64,000 bases of DNA from Kocuria varians (GTDB taxonomy: Bacteria; Actinomycetota; Actinomycetes; Actinomycetales; Micrococcaceae), in the NCBI RefSeq assembly GCF_006539885.1, contig NZ_BJNW01000009.1:1-64000 (forward strand). The letters run 5' to 3'. Both the position numbers and the translations under genes were made by a program. Of this stretch, positions 22,973-32,700 are shown in pieces. The notes below the pieces were generated by a model, which was not told the DNA's origin, did no database searches, and was given only the letters and a program-made list of their open reading frames with translations. Positions within the stretch are counted from its first letter, which is position 1. Each line of letters starts with the position of its first letter.

Positions 22973-23845
22973 CTAGATGAAATGGTGATGAAATTCACTG
23001 ACCGCAGCGTCCGAGCCGCCCGCGTTCTCCCCCGGTGAACGCGGGACGCGCACCCCGGCAAGGGTGACCACGGCCGGCACCCGGGCACCGGCGGACCGCA
23101 GTGCCCGGACGGCCTCGGCCGCGGTGGCCCCGGTGGTCAGCACGTCGTCCACGACCACGCACGTGAGCCCCCGGACGTCCCGCGCCTGCATCGTGCCGCG
23201 CAGCGCCCGTTCGCGCTGCGCGCCACCGCGCGTCTTCTGGCTCCCGGCCTGCCGACCTCGCCGCCGCCAGCCGGAGCGCCGGTGGCCCACCGCCGGCGTG
23301 ACGCGCGTGCCGGAGGGCAGCGCGGCGCCGTCGAGGACCGTGGCGACGGGGTCGAACCACCGACGACGCCGCGCGCGGGCACTCGTGGGCACCGGCACCC
23401 AGTGCAGTCTCCGCGGCCCCGCGGCCGGGCTTCCCCGCAGCTCCCGGGCCACGGCCGCGAGCACCGGCGAGAGGACGGCGGAGAGGACCGGCGCGAGGTC
23501 GCTGCGACCACCGTTCTTGAACGAGAGCAGGCACGAGGCCAGTTCGTGCTCGTACTCCCCCGCCGTCCACACGCGCACCCCGGTGGCCTCCAGGGGCGCC
23601 GGTGTGACCAGCACACCGGGACGTGCGGTGGCCCGCCGGAGCACGATCCGGCAGAGTCGGCACAGCGTGGCTCCGGGCTCACCGCACACGGCGCACGAGA
23701 CGGGCAGCAGCAGCTCCGCCGCCTGCGCCCACCAGGCACCGCAGCGAGCAGTGCGAAGGTCCCAGCGCGCGGCACGGCCGGGCGGCAGCCGGGTGGGATC
23801 CGACCGGGTGGGTGAGAGATGTCCGGGAGCCCGTGGCGTCGTCAT
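22973..23845 (-). CDS. comF: ComF-family phosphoribosyltransferase-like protein
   Basis: A 290-residue ComF homologue. An N-terminal zinc ribbon is visible as CAVCGEPGATLCRLC, and the PRPP-binding motif VVVDDVLTTGAT near residues 236-247 marks the PRT fold. ComF is needed for transformation in several naturally competent bacteria; in most actinobacteria its role is unknown. The chosen ATG (23845) begins MTTPRAPGHLS. The first about 40 residues are Pro/Arg-rich and poorly conserved, so the true start could lie further in. The C-terminus ends with the unusual HHHFI. It lies between lpqB and hpf. Confidence 0.88.
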   Translation of the reverse strand: MTTPRAPGHLSPTRSDPTRLPPGRAARWDLRTARCGAWWAQAAELLLPVSCAVCGEPGATLCRLCRIVLRRATARPGVLVTPAPLEATGVRVWTAGEYEHELASCLLSFKNGGRSDLAPVLSAVLSPVLAAVARELRGSPAAGPRRLHWVPVPTSARARRRRWFDPVATVLDGAALPSGTRVTPAVGHRRSGWRRRGRQAGSQKTRGGAQRERALRGTMQARDVRGLTCVVVDDVLTTGATAAEAVRALRSAGARVPAVVTLAGVRVPRSPGENAGGSDAAVSEFHHHFI

Positions 23846-23960
23846 GGCCCCAGTCCATCCCGAACGACGGCACCGGGTCAGCCGCAGAGCGCCATGGGGA
23901 GCCCAGACCGGACGGCGGCAGCCCCGCAGCCCTTCCCTCCGCGGAAAAAGCGTCCCCGCG

Positions 23961-25778
23961 TCAGCCGGAGAACGCGGTGTCCGTGACCTGCTCGCTCTGC
24001 AGGGCCCAGGAGCTGCCGGTGAGCATGTAGAGCTTCCCGTCCGAGGCACCGTAGACGGCCGCGGGTCCGTTGCCCCCGGCGATGGAGGTCACGCCGGTCA
24101 GGGAGGGCAGCTCGTCGTAGCGCCCGGCCACCGTGTAGCGCCGGGGCTGGGCGTTGCCGTCCTGGCCGAGTGCGGTGGTGACGAACTCGTCCGGGCCGAT
24201 CCACTGGGCAGTGTCCACGTCCACGTCCGCGGCCACGGCGTTGCCCTTGACGAGCTCGGTGGGTTTGCCGGAGCTGTCGCGGACCACGCCGGCGAGCCAC
24301 ACGGTCGCGCGGTGGGAGGTGCCCGTCGTCGTCACCACGAGCGCGCGGCTGCCCTCGCGCGAGATCCGCAGGGAGGCCACGTGCTGCTTGTCGAGCCACG
24401 CGGCGCTCACGGTGTCCCCCACGCCGTCCTCGGACACGCGGACCGCGTGCACCGTGCCGGAGCGGTCCGACCCCCACACGTAGCCCACTCGGTCGAAGCT
24501 GGGCCTGCTGAGCTGCGTGCCGGACCAGCGCTTCTCGGGCTCCTGCCCAGAGGCCACGGTGTAGACCGTGGAGTCCGCGGTGTTCACGAAGCCGAAGGTC
24601 GTGGCCTCGGTGCCCATCGCCGGGCGCGAGACCGAGGCACCCTGGGGCAGCGAGATGTTCGGGATCTCCTCCGTCTGCCCACCCTGGTAGAACGCCAGGT
24701 GCCCGTTGGACACGCCGATCTGCCGGTTGGGCACGGTCACCGCGCGGACGGCGTCGGTCCCCGAGCTGCCCGGCGTCTCTACCGGCGCCCCGTTGATGGT
24801 GAGGTCCACATCCTCCACGGACGAGACCGAGCGCAGGGTCGTGCGCAGCTGCTGGTCCATCCGGTGGGCCTGGTTCACGTCCGCGGGGTCGAAGTTCGCC
24901 AGCGTCAGGTCCACCGAAGCGGTTCCGCCGGAGACCGGCACCGAGGAGCGCGAGAGCGACGCCGTCTGCGGCAGGGCACTCGTGACCGAGTCGCCCAGGT
25001 ATCCCGCGGGCCCGCTCAGCAGTGCCCGGACCGCGCCCGTGGACGCCGTGGAGCGCTTGACGAACCACCGCGGATCCGGCACCAGGTAGTTGGGGTCCTT
25101 GGCCGAGTAGAAGTACAGCGTGGTGGGCGCGAAGATCTGCTCGAAGTCCGCCTTGGGCACGATCACCCCGTCCGGGGCCTTCGAGATCCGCCACTGGCCG
25201 TCCACCGACGTCAGGACGAAGTCCAGCACGCGTGTGCTGCCCGCGGGCTGCGCGGTGAGCACACCGTTGGAGCCGAGCTCACCGCTGATCTCCAGGCTCG
25301 TGCGGAACTCCCCCTCGTTCAGCCGGGGCACCGTGGTGGGTTCGCCCGAGTGGACGAGCACGCGCGTGTCCGGCTTCCACGTGGTCGCCAGCTGGGGCGT
25401 GAGGTACTTGCGCGCCACCGAGTAGTCGTCCTGCGCACCCACCCCGGCGGCGAGGAAGCCCTCCACGATCTCCTGCGCGGACGCCCCCGCCTGCGGCGCC
25501 TGCGGGTTGAACGCCATGGTGGTCTGCTCGGACTGCTCGGTGGGCTCGATCACCTTGTGCACCGGCCCGGAGCGCGGCATGGCGCCGCACGCCGAGAGCA
25601 TGACGCCCAGGGCCACGGCGGTCAGCGCGCCCGCGAAGCGGACCCGGCGCGACAGGGTCCTCGCCCCGTCGCGACGCCGTCCCGCGGCGCCGCCCGGTTC
25701 GGCGGTACCGCTCAGTTCTGCAGCTCCGTCCCGTTCGCCGGTCCCGCCCGCGCTCGGGTGCTCTGACCGTGACGTCAT
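23961..25778 (-). CDS. lpqB: Lipoprotein LpqB
   Basis: Membrane-anchored lipoprotein that in mycobacteria interacts with the extracellular part of MtrB and modulates MtrA phosphorylation. The 605 residues have a cytoplasmic, low-complexity start (about 1-45), a hydrophobic helix and the lipobox LSAC (cysteine about residue 64). GerMN-like domain (about 200-320) and a C-terminal beta-propeller region follow. The ATG at 25778 overlaps the mtrB stop by four bases (ATGA). A signal peptide preceded by about 45 extra residues is unusual; a later start nearer the hydrophobic helix is possible. Confidence 0.94.
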   Translation of the reverse strand: MTSRSEHPSAGGTGERDGAAELSGTAEPGGAAGRRRDGARTLSRRVRFAGALTAVALGVMLSACGAMPRSGPVHKVIEPTEQSEQTTMAFNPQAPQAGASAQEIVEGFLAAGVGAQDDYSVARKYLTPQLATTWKPDTRVLVHSGEPTTVPRLNEGEFRTSLEISGELGSNGVLTAQPAGSTRVLDFVLTSVDGQWRISKAPDGVIVPKADFEQIFAPTTLYFYSAKDPNYLVPDPRWFVKRSTASTGAVRALLSGPAGYLGDSVTSALPQTASLSRSSVPVSGGTASVDLTLANFDPADVNQAHRMDQQLRTTLRSVSSVEDVDLTINGAPVETPGSSGTDAVRAVTVPNRQIGVSNGHLAFYQGGQTEEIPNISLPQGASVSRPAMGTEATTFGFVNTADSTVYTVASGQEPEKRWSGTQLSRPSFDRVGYVWGSDRSGTVHAVRVSEDGVGDTVSAAWLDKQHVASLRISREGSRALVVTTTGTSHRATVWLAGVVRDSSGKPTELVKGNAVAADVDVDTAQWIGPDEFVTTALGQDGNAQPRRYTVAGRYDELPSLTGVTSIAGGNGPAAVYGASDGKLYMLTGSSWALQSEQVTDTAFSG

Positions 25779-27877
25779 GACTCCTCCGTCCCGCGGCCGT
25801 CCTGCGCCGCGCTCGACCCCGGGTGCGTTCCGTGGTGCCCGGGCCCGTCCGTTCCGCTGCGGGCTCGGGACGCGGTGTCCGTGGCGGCACGTGCCGTGCC
25901 ACCGTTCGGGCCGACGACGCCGCCCTGCCGCCCCGCCCCGCCGGCGGTCCCGTTCGCCGCGGCGTCGTCCGCGGTGCCGTCGTCCGGGGTGACCCCGGTC
26001 GGGGCGGTGTCCTCGGCCCCGGGCCGTTCCCCGGCCAGTGCGTCCGAGAGGCTCCGACCGCCGGCCGGCTCGTCCGCACCGTGGGCCGCGCCGGAGCCGG
26101 AGGCCGCGGCGTCGTCCACGCCCTCCGTGAAGTCGATGCTCAACTGGCCCGTGACCGGGTCCCCCACGAAGAGGGGCGCGGGGGCCGTCAGCTGCAGGGA
26201 GCCGGTGTCCGTGACGCGGGCCGTAGAGGCCGCGGAGTCCTCGTCCGGGGGCAGGGGCAGCGGATTGGGCAGCTCCGGGTCCAGGGGCTGGGTGCGCAGC
26301 AGCGGCAGCGTGAGCCGGAAGCACGCGCCGTTGTCCGGCTCCGCCCAGACCTCGAGGCGGCCACCGTGCAGGCGGGTGTCCTCGGTGGCGATCGCAAGCC
26401 CCAGCCCTGTGCCGCCCACGGTGCGCGCGCGGGCGGGATCCCCGCGCCAGAACCGGTTGAAGACCTTGGTGGTCTGCTCCTCCGTCATGCCGATGCCGTG
26501 GTCCTGCACCGCGACCGCCACGCAGTTCTCGTTGGCGCCCACGTAGATGTCCACGGGCTTGCTCTCGCCGTGCTCCAGGGCGTTGGTCACCAGGTTGCGC
26601 AGGATGCGGTCGATGCGCCGCTGGTCCATCTGCACCACGGCGCGCGTCAGCGTGGAGCGCACCGTGAGCTCGGAGCCGGAGGTCAGCACGATCGGTGCCG
26701 CTGCCTCCACGACGTCGTAGACCACCGAGAAGATGTCGGTGGACGCGATGTCCAGGCGCGCCGCCCCGGCGTCGAACCGGGAGATCTCCAGCAGGTCGGA
26801 GAGCATCGAGTCGAAGCGCTCCACCTGGTTGTGCAGCAGCTCGCTGGAGCGCCGGTTCACGGGGTCGAAGTCCTCGCGCGCGTTGTAGAGCACCTCCGCG
26901 GCCATCTTCACCGTGGTCAGCGGGGTGCGCAGCTCGTGGGAGACGTCCGAGACGAAGGTCTGCTGAATCGAGGACAGCTGCTCGAGCTGCGTGATCTGGG
27001 TCTGGATGGAGTCGGCCATGCGGTTGAACGAACGGCTCAGGCGGGCGACCTCGTTGCTGCCGCGCACCTCCATGCGCACGTCCAGGTCACCCTCGGAGAG
27101 CCGCTGGGACACGCGCGCGGTGTTCGAGACCGGGCGCACGACCTCCCGGGTGACGTACCAGACGATCGTTCCCACGAGCAGCAGCAGGGCCACCATGGAC
27201 AGCAGCAGCACCGCGTGGATCGAGTCCAGCGTGGCCTGCGGGTCCGAGAAGTCGTAGACGAAGTACAGCCCGTAGCGCGAGTTCTGGTTGAGCTGGACCA
27301 CGTCCCCGATCACGATCACGGGCTGCTGCGGCGCGTTCTCCGCCATGCGCACGGACGCCGGCTGCCAGTAGGTGCCGTCCCCGTTGGCCACGCGCTGCTG
27401 AAGCTGCTGCGGCACGGACGCGGAGGTCATCCACGGGCTCTCGGTCTGCACGCCCACGAAGGACTGGCCCGTGCCCTGGTCCATGGGGATCAGCACCCAG
27501 CGGTGGTCCGTGGTGCTCGTGTCCTGGCTCAGTCCGCCCAGCGTGGAGTTGATCAGCGCCTGCACCTCGGTGCGGTCGGAGGCGTCCGAGGCGTCGAAGC
27601 TCGCCTGCGCGGTGCTGATGTCCGTGCGGGCCTCCTCGAGCACCTGGTTGAGACGGTCCGTGAACAGCCGGTCCGCGATCTGGTGGGACAGGAAGCTGCC
27701 CGTGGCGAAGAACGCCATGGACGTGAGGGCGAGGGCCACCGCGATCGCGCGGAACTGCAGCGACTGCCGCCAGCGCCGGAACAGCACACGGCGGCTGAGC
27801 CGGAGCCTGCGCAGCAGCTTCGGGCGGCGGCGCGCGGCGGGGGGTCGCGCCGTGGCGGGTGCCGGGGCCGCGCTCAT
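25775..27877 (-). CDS. mtrB: Sensor histidine kinase MtrB
   Basis: Transmembrane kinase of the essential MtrAB system that controls cell-wall hydrolases, osmostress and division in actinobacteria. Its 700 residues hold a basic N-terminus, a first membrane helix (about 46-66), an extracellular sensor (about 67-215) and a second helix (about 217-238). HAMP follows, then HisKA with SDVSHELRTPLTT, and HATPase with LVTNALEHGE and GGTGLGLAI. About 130 residues beyond the kinase domain form a Gly/Ala/Asp/Thr-rich tail with no predicted fold, longer than in M. tuberculosis MtrB (about 567 residues). It overlaps mtrA and lpqB by four bases each. Confidence 0.96.
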   Translation of the reverse strand: MSAAPAPATARPPAARRRPKLLRRLRLSRRVLFRRWRQSLQFRAIAVALALTSMAFFATGSFLSHQIADRLFTDRLNQVLEEARTDISTAQASFDASDASDRTEVQALINSTLGGLSQDTSTTDHRWVLIPMDQGTGQSFVGVQTESPWMTSASVPQQLQQRVANGDGTYWQPASVRMAENAPQQPVIVIGDVVQLNQNSRYGLYFVYDFSDPQATLDSIHAVLLLSMVALLLLVGTIVWYVTREVVRPVSNTARVSQRLSEGDLDVRMEVRGSNEVARLSRSFNRMADSIQTQITQLEQLSSIQQTFVSDVSHELRTPLTTVKMAAEVLYNAREDFDPVNRRSSELLHNQVERFDSMLSDLLEISRFDAGAARLDIASTDIFSVVYDVVEAAAPIVLTSGSELTVRSTLTRAVVQMDQRRIDRILRNLVTNALEHGESKPVDIYVGANENCVAVAVQDHGIGMTEEQTTKVFNRFWRGDPARARTVGGTGLGLAIATEDTRLHGGRLEVWAEPDNGACFRLTLPLLRTQPLDPELPNPLPLPPDEDSAASTARVTDTGSLQLTAPAPLFVGDPVTGQLSIDFTEGVDDAAASGSGAAHGADEPAGGRSLSDALAGERPGAEDTAPTGVTPDDGTADDAAANGTAGGAGRQGGVVGPNGGTARAATDTASRARSGTDGPGHHGTHPGSSAAQDGRGTEES

Positions 27878-28560
27878 TTATGCGGGTGCCCGCCCGCTTT
27901 GTAGCCGATCCCGCGCACGGTCAGCACCACCTCCGGGTTCTCCGGATCGCGCTCCACCTTGGAGCGCAGCCGCTGCACGTGCACGTTGACCAGGCGGTTG
28001 TCCGCGGCGTGCGGGTAGCCCCACACGTCCCGCAGCAGCTCGTCACGGCTGAACACCTGGTGCGGCGAGCGCGCGAGGGTGGCCAGCAGGTCGAACTCCA
28101 GGGGCGTCAGGGGGATCTCCTGACCGTCCCGGGTGACCGTGTGCCCGGTCACGTCGATCACGATGTCCCCCAGGGTGATCTCCTGGGACGTGCCGCGTTC
28201 GGTGGGCCGCAGCCGCGCCCTGACGCGGGCCACGAGCTCCGCGGGCTTGAACGGTTTGGGGACGTAGTCGTCCGCGCCGGCCTCGAGCCCTCGCACCACG
28301 TCCGCGGTGTCCGACTTGGCGGTGAGCATCACGATGGGGACGTCCGACTCGGCGCGGATCTGCTGGCACACCTGGATGCCGTCCATGCCCGGGAGCATGA
28401 GGTCCAGGAGGATCAGGTCCGGCTCGGACGCGTGGAACACCTCGCGGGCGCTGGAGCCCTCGTAGCAGTACACCGGCTCGAAGTCCTCCGAGGCCAGGAT
28501 GATGCCGATCATTTCCGACAGGGCGGCGTCGTCGTCCACTACCAAGATTCTCGCCTTCAT
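27874..28560 (-). CDS. mtrA: Response regulator MtrA
   Basis: A 228-residue OmpR-family regulator phosphorylated by MtrB. The receiver domain has the acidic cluster D9-D11, phosphoacceptor D53 (LLDLMLPGMDG) and the conserved lysine in TAKSD. The C-terminal winged helix ends RLRSKVERDPENPEVVLTVRGIGYK, the MtrA hallmark. ATG at 28560 begins MKARILVVDDD. The stop overlaps the mtrB start (ATGA). The promoter must lie in the 87 bases 28561-28647. Confidence 0.97.
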   Translation of the reverse strand: MKARILVVDDDAALSEMIGIILASEDFEPVYCYEGSSAREVFHASEPDLILLDLMLPGMDGIQVCQQIRAESDVPIVMLTAKSDTADVVRGLEAGADDYVPKPFKPAELVARVRARLRPTERGTSQEITLGDIVIDVTGHTVTRDGQEIPLTPLEFDLLATLARSPHQVFSRDELLRDVWGYPHAADNRLVNVHVQRLRSKVERDPENPEVVLTVRGIGYKAGGHPHK

Positions 28561-28647
28561 GGCCCGCTTTCGCACTCGAGTCCTCCACCGGATGCGGCCG
28601 TGGCCGGGCGCCCCGCGTTCTCGCACGATTCTACGGCCTGGTGGACC

Positions 28648-29670
28648 TCAGGCCTCGTTGCACGCCTCCGTGAGCGCGTCCCCCAGGTCGGTGACACGGC
28701 GCAGCGCGCCCGCGAGCTCCGGCGGGGTCGTCTCGTGGATCGCCGACGACGGCGCGAGCAGGGTTCCGAGCAGGGCGGCCGGGTCCATGCCGAGTTCCGT
28801 CCAGGGCCGCAGCACGCGCTCCACCAGGCTGCGCACGGCGGGGCGCCCGGTGACGGGAGCGGAGTCGAAGCACAGTCCCACCCCGGCCTCGTGCAGTGCC
28901 GCGAGGGGCTCCCACCGCTCGGTGGCGCCCGAAGGCACGCCCGTCACGGCGGTGTCCGCGCCCGTGCGCAGGGCCCAGGCGGGCTCGGCGTCCCCGGCGG
29001 CCAGCAGCACGCGCTGCGCACCGGCCTCCCGCGCGGCCGTCACGGCCTCCGTCAGCGCCGTGCGCACCTCGTGCCGGGGCAGCGAGCGCAGCGTGCGGTA
29101 GCCGCTCGCCGTGGGGATCGTCCCCGCCAGCACCCGCTCCAGCTCCGGCTCCTCGACCACCAGCACGGTGCCGCGCCCGTCCGTGTTGCGCCGCAGCGCG
29201 GCCACGAGGTCCGGCAGGCCCGCGCACCAGGACTGGGTGAGGTCGCGCCTGGCGCCGGGGTCCGACTGCAGCTTCTCGCCGTTGTGCACGTGCACGGTGG
29301 CGGCCAGGGAGACGGGCCCCAGGACGGAGAAGGCTATGGGTCCGGTGTCCGCGCCGGACTCCGCACCCAGGACGTCCGCGACCACGTTGAGGTCGCTCGC
29401 GAGCAGGTTCCGGGCCTGCCGGGAGTCGGCACCGGGCACGCCGGTGATGCGCCAGCCGTGGGGCTGACGGTCCGCGTGCAAGGAGTCCAGCATGGCGGCC
29501 GTGCGGGCCGCCAGCTCCGCGTGCGGGCCGCGGTCCGGCAGCACGGGCACGCTCGCGAGGTGCGGTGCGCCCAGTTCGCCGCGCAGCACGGTGAACGTCT
29601 CGAACGGGTCCGTGCCGCGTAGCGCACGGGTGAGGGTGGCCGTCACGGCGTCCCCGGTGGGCGCGCTCAT
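28648..29670 (-). CDS. MetE-like (cobalamin-independent methionine synthase family) protein
   Basis: A 340-residue protein resembling the catalytic half of vitamin B12-independent methionine synthase, in the short actinobacterial family typified by Rv3015c. It opens with a helical stretch, then GELGAPHLASVPVLPDRGPHAELAART and QPHGWRITGVPG, typical of that family. The full zinc-ligand set of genuine MetE (His-x-Cys, Glu, Cys) is not obvious: only a few Cys are present (in SWCAGLP, VGLCFDS and EACNEA). True methionine synthesis is therefore uncertain. Its ATG overlaps the chorismate mutase frame by four bases at 29667-29670. The neighbours mnmA and cysteine desulfurase match the Rv3015c-Rv3025c region. 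Confidence 0.8.
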   Translation of the reverse strand: MSAPTGDAVTATLTRALRGTDPFETFTVLRGELGAPHLASVPVLPDRGPHAELAARTAAMLDSLHADRQPHGWRITGVPGADSRQARNLLASDLNVVADVLGAESGADTGPIAFSVLGPVSLAATVHVHNGEKLQSDPGARRDLTQSWCAGLPDLVAALRRNTDGRGTVLVVEEPELERVLAGTIPTASGYRTLRSLPRHEVRTALTEAVTAAREAGAQRVLLAAGDAEPAWALRTGADTAVTGVPSGATERWEPLAALHEAGVGLCFDSAPVTGRPAVRSLVERVLRPWTELGMDPAALLGTLLAPSSAIHETTPPELAGALRRVTDLGDALTEACNEA

Positions 29671-30059
29671 GCGTCGTGGCCGCGCTGGTGGTCCTCGGAG
29701 ATCGCCTCGTGGTGCCGGATGACCTCGCTGATGATGAAGGTCAGGAACTTCTCCGCGAACTCGGGGTCCAGGTGCGCGGCCTCGGCCAGGCTGCGCAGCC
29801 GCTGGATCTGGGCCTTCTCCCGCTCGGGGTCCGACGGCGGCAGGTCGTTCTCCGCCTTGAGCTTGCCCACGCGCTGGGTCGCCTTGAAGCGCTCGGCGAG
29901 CAGGTGGATCAGGGCGGCGTCGATGTTGTCGATCGTGCCGCGGATCGAGGTCAGCCGTTCCATGGCCGTCTCGGAGGTCCGGTGCGGTGCGTCGGTGGCC
30001 GCGGGATCCACCGGGGCGTGGTCCTCGGGGCGGTCGGTCGGGTGAGTGGCAGAGGTCAT
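29667..30059 (-). CDS. Chorismate mutase, AroQ type
   Basis: A 130-residue enzyme converting chorismate to prephenate, for Phe and Tyr. After a variable N-terminus of about 35 residues comes the helical core SIRGTIDNIDAALIHLLAER, then FKATQRVGKLKAENDLP. The Arg and Lys of RVGKLK are the expected substrate ligands. The ATG at 30059 gives MTSATHPTDR, with no strong ribosome site; a later in-frame Met (about residue 33) begins the conserved domain. Its stop overlaps the MetE-like gene's ATG. Confidence 0.92.
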   Translation of the reverse strand: MTSATHPTDRPEDHAPVDPAATDAPHRTSETAMERLTSIRGTIDNIDAALIHLLAERFKATQRVGKLKAENDLPPSDPEREKAQIQRLRSLAEAAHLDPEFAEKFLTFIISEVIRHHEAISEDHQRGHDA

Positions 30060-30182
30060 GCGCCCACTGTAATCACCGTGGAGCGGGCACCCCGAACCGG
30101 GTGGGAGCCACCCGCCCCGGCCTGGACGGGGCAACGGGCGGGAGGCGGTGGGGGGCAACCTCCCCAGGAGGCGGGGCTGCGC

Positions 30183-31337
30183 TCAGGAGGCGGTGACGGC
30201 CGCTCGGTCCGCGTACGCGGCGTCGATCGTGGCCTGCCCGAGCACCCGGGTGCCCTGGTAGAGCACCATCGTCTGACCGGGGGCGACGCCGCGCTGGGAC
30301 TCCTCCAGCCGCACGTGCAGCCGGGAGTCCCCGGCCTCGCGGGTGAGCCACGCGCTTGCCGGGGCCGGGTCGCCGTGGGCGCGCACCTGCACGGTCACGG
30401 GGAACTCCAGCGAGCACCCCTCGCCGCTCTCCCCCAGCTCGGTGACCTCACGGGGCGGGAGGCCGGCCCAGGACGGCCGGATGCCCTCCATGACGTCGAT
30501 CGCAAGCAGCTGCTCCGGCCCGACGACGACCTCGTTGGTCTTGGGCCGGATCTCCAGCACGAACCGGGGCTTGCCGTCCGGGGCGGGGCGGCCGATGTGC
30601 AACCCCCGGCGCTGGCCCACCGTGTAGGCCTGGGCGCCGCGGTGCTCGCCGAGCTCGTTGCCCTCGGTGTCCACGATCCGTCCCGGGTCCAGCTCCATGT
30701 GGTCCGCGAGCCAGCCGCGGGTGTCCCCGTCCGGGATGAAGCAGATGTCGTGGGAGTCGGGCTTCTTGGCCACAGACAGCCCGCGCTCCTCCGCCTCCGC
30801 ACGGACCTGCGCCTTGGACGGCGTCTCCGCGAGGGGAAACAGCGCGTGCTCGAGCTGCTCCGCCGTGAGCACGCCCAGCACGTAGGACTGGTCCTTCGCC
30901 CAGTCCGCGGCGCGGTGCAGCTCCTTGTGGCCGTCCGCGCCCTCGACGACCTTCGCGTAGTGCCCGGTGCACACGGCGTCGAACCCCAGGGCGAGCGCCT
31001 TCTCGAGCAGCGCGGCGAACTTGATCTTCTCGTTGCAGCGCATGCACGGGTTGGGCGTGCGCCCCGCGGCGTACTCCGCCACGAAGTCGTCCACGACGTC
31101 CGCCTGGAAACGCTCCGAGAAGTCCCACACGTAGTACGGGATGCCGAGCTTCTCCGCGGCACGCCAGGCGTCCCGGGAGTCCTCGATGGTGCAGCACCCG
31201 CGCGCACCGGTGCGCAGCGTGCCGGGGGTGCGGGACAGGGCCAGGTGGACCCCGGTGACGTCGTGCCCGGCGTCCACGGCCCGTGCCGCGGCCACTGCCG
31301 AGTCCACGCCGCCGCTCATGGCTGCCAGAACGCGCAC
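30183..31337 (-). CDS. mnmA: tRNA 2-thiouridylase MnmA
   Basis: Thiolates U34 of Lys, Glu and Gln tRNAs. The 384 residues show the PP-loop [20 protein letters not shown] near the N-terminus, the catalytic cysteines in NPCMRCN and [13 protein letters not shown], and the C-terminal [10 protein letters not shown] domain. A GTG at 31337 ([10 protein letters not shown]) follows CTGGAGG at seven bases, so the far longer open frame upstream is not coding. The sulfur donor is probably the cysteine desulfurase encoded just upstream on the same strand (80-base gap). Confidence 0.96.
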   Translation of the reverse strand: MRVLAAMSGGVDSAVAAARAVDAGHDVTGVHLALSRTPGTLRTGARGCCTIEDSRDAWRAAEKLGIPYYVWDFSERFQADVVDDFVAEYAAGRTPNPCMRCNEKIKFAALLEKALALGFDAVCTGHYAKVVEGADGHKELHRAADWAKDQSYVLGVLTAEQLEHALFPLAETPSKAQVRAEAEERGLSVAKKPDSHDICFIPDGDTRGWLADHMELDPGRIVDTEGNELGEHRGAQAYTVGQRRGLHIGRPAPDGKPRFVLEIRPKTNEVVVGPEQLLAIDVMEGIRPSWAGLPPREVTELGESGEGCSLEFPVTVQVRAHGDPAPASAWLTREAGDSRLHVRLEESQRGVAPGQTMVLYQGTRVLGQATIDAAYADRAAVTAS

Positions 31338-31417
31338 GGATGTGCCTCCAGGTGAGAATCGTCGGATCGGACTTCTTAACAACGTGGGAGTCCCGGGTGC
31401 TATTCCCCCGGCAGGGC

Positions 31418-32644
31418 TCAGAACGTGCCGGGCACGTGCCCCGAGAGCCCCGCGGTGCGGGCGCGCTCGTAGACGTCCGCCACGACGTCGAGCACGCGCT
31501 CCACGTCCTCCGGGGTGCTCGTGTGGCCCAGCGAGAAGCGCTGGGCCCCGCGGGCCGTCTCCTCCGGCACCCCCATGGCCAGCAGCACGTGGGAGGCCCG
31601 CGGCACCCCGGCGCTGCACGCCGAGCCCGTGGACAGCGCAATGCCCGCGGCGTCGAAGAGGAAGAGCATGGAGTCCCCCTCGCAGCCGGGGAAGGTGAGG
31701 TGCGCGTTGCCGGGCAGGCGGGTGGCGTGCTCCCACTCGGCCTCGGGCGCGCCGGGGGCCGGGCCGCGCAGCACCGCCCGCGGCACGCGCTCCAGGATTC
31801 CGGCCACGAGGGTGTCGCGCAGGGCGGCACGGCGCAGGAACTCCTCGTGCAGCCCCGCCTGGGCGGCCTCGACCGCCGCCCCGAACGCCGCGGCACCGGC
31901 GGCGTTGACCGTCCCCGAGCGGACGCTGCGCTCCTGGCCGCCGCCGAAGCTCGTGGCGGCCAGGCGCACGGTGCGCGGGGCGTAGAGCGCACCCACGCCC
32001 ATGGGTCCTCCCAGCTTGTGCGCCGAGACGGCGAGGGTGCTGATGCCGCGCAGGTGCGCGTCCACCGGCACGGCGCAGAACGCCTGGACGGCGTCCACGT
32101 GGAACGAGACACCGGCGTCGTCGCACAGCGCTGCGAGCTCCGCGACGGGCTGCACGGCGCCCACCTCGTTGTTGGCCCACATGACCGTGACGAGGGCGAT
32201 CTCCGGGCCGCGGCGCGCGAGCAGGTCCGCGAGCGTGGCCGGATCCACCCGGCCGACCTCGTCGACCTCGAGCCACGCGAGCTCCGCGCCCTCGTGCGCC
32301 GCGAGCCACTCCGCGGCCTCCGAGACCGCATGGTGCTCGACCGTGGACAGCGCGATCACCGTGCGCCGGGGATCCGCCTCCCGGGCCGCGCGGAACAGGC
32401 CCAGCACGGCCATGTTGTCCGCCTCGGTGCCGCCGGAGGTCAGGATGACCTCCACGGGCTCGGCGTTCAGGCCGGCCGCGATCCGGTCCCGCCCGGTCTC
32501 CAGGGCCATCCGGGCGGCGCGGCCGCCGGAGTGCAGGGACGCCGGGTTGCCGCCGCGGCGAGCCTGCTCGACGTACGCCTCGACGGCCTCCGGGAGCATG
32601 TCCGTGGTTGCGGCGTGGTCCATGTAGACGCGGGGTGTGGGCAT
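31418..32644 (-). CDS. Cysteine desulfurase (NifS/IscS family)
   Basis: PLP enzyme of 408 residues that releases sulfur from cysteine for tRNA thiolation and Fe-S assembly. Seen: [20 protein letters not shown] at the start, the PLP-binding lysine in [15 protein letters not shown], and the active-site cysteine in [17 protein letters not shown]. The short SACSAG loop resembles IscS-like group I enzymes. ATG at 32644 is 56 bases from the divergent trmL start, so the two share a compact promoter. It pairs with mnmA, matching iscS/trmU in M. tuberculosis (Rv3025c-Rv3024c). Confidence 0.94.
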   Translation of the reverse strand: MPTPRVYMDHAATTDMLPEAVEAYVEQARRGGNPASLHSGGRAARMALETGRDRIAAGLNAEPVEVILTSGGTEADNMAVLGLFRAAREADPRRTVIALSTVEHHAVSEAAEWLAAHEGAELAWLEVDEVGRVDPATLADLLARRGPEIALVTVMWANNEVGAVQPVAELAALCDDAGVSFHVDAVQAFCAVPVDAHLRGISTLAVSAHKLGGPMGVGALYAPRTVRLAATSFGGGQERSVRSGTVNAAGAAAFGAAVEAAQAGLHEEFLRRAALRDTLVAGILERVPRAVLRGPAPGAPEAEWEHATRLPGNAHLTFPGCEGDSMLFLFDAAGIALSTGSACSAGVPRASHVLLAMGVPEETARGAQRFSLGHTSTPEDVERVLDVVADVYERARTAGLSGHVPGTF

Positions 32645-32700
32645 GGGCCCAGTCTAGGGATCCCCACCGACGCCGCCGCGGTGCGCCTACACTCGCACCC

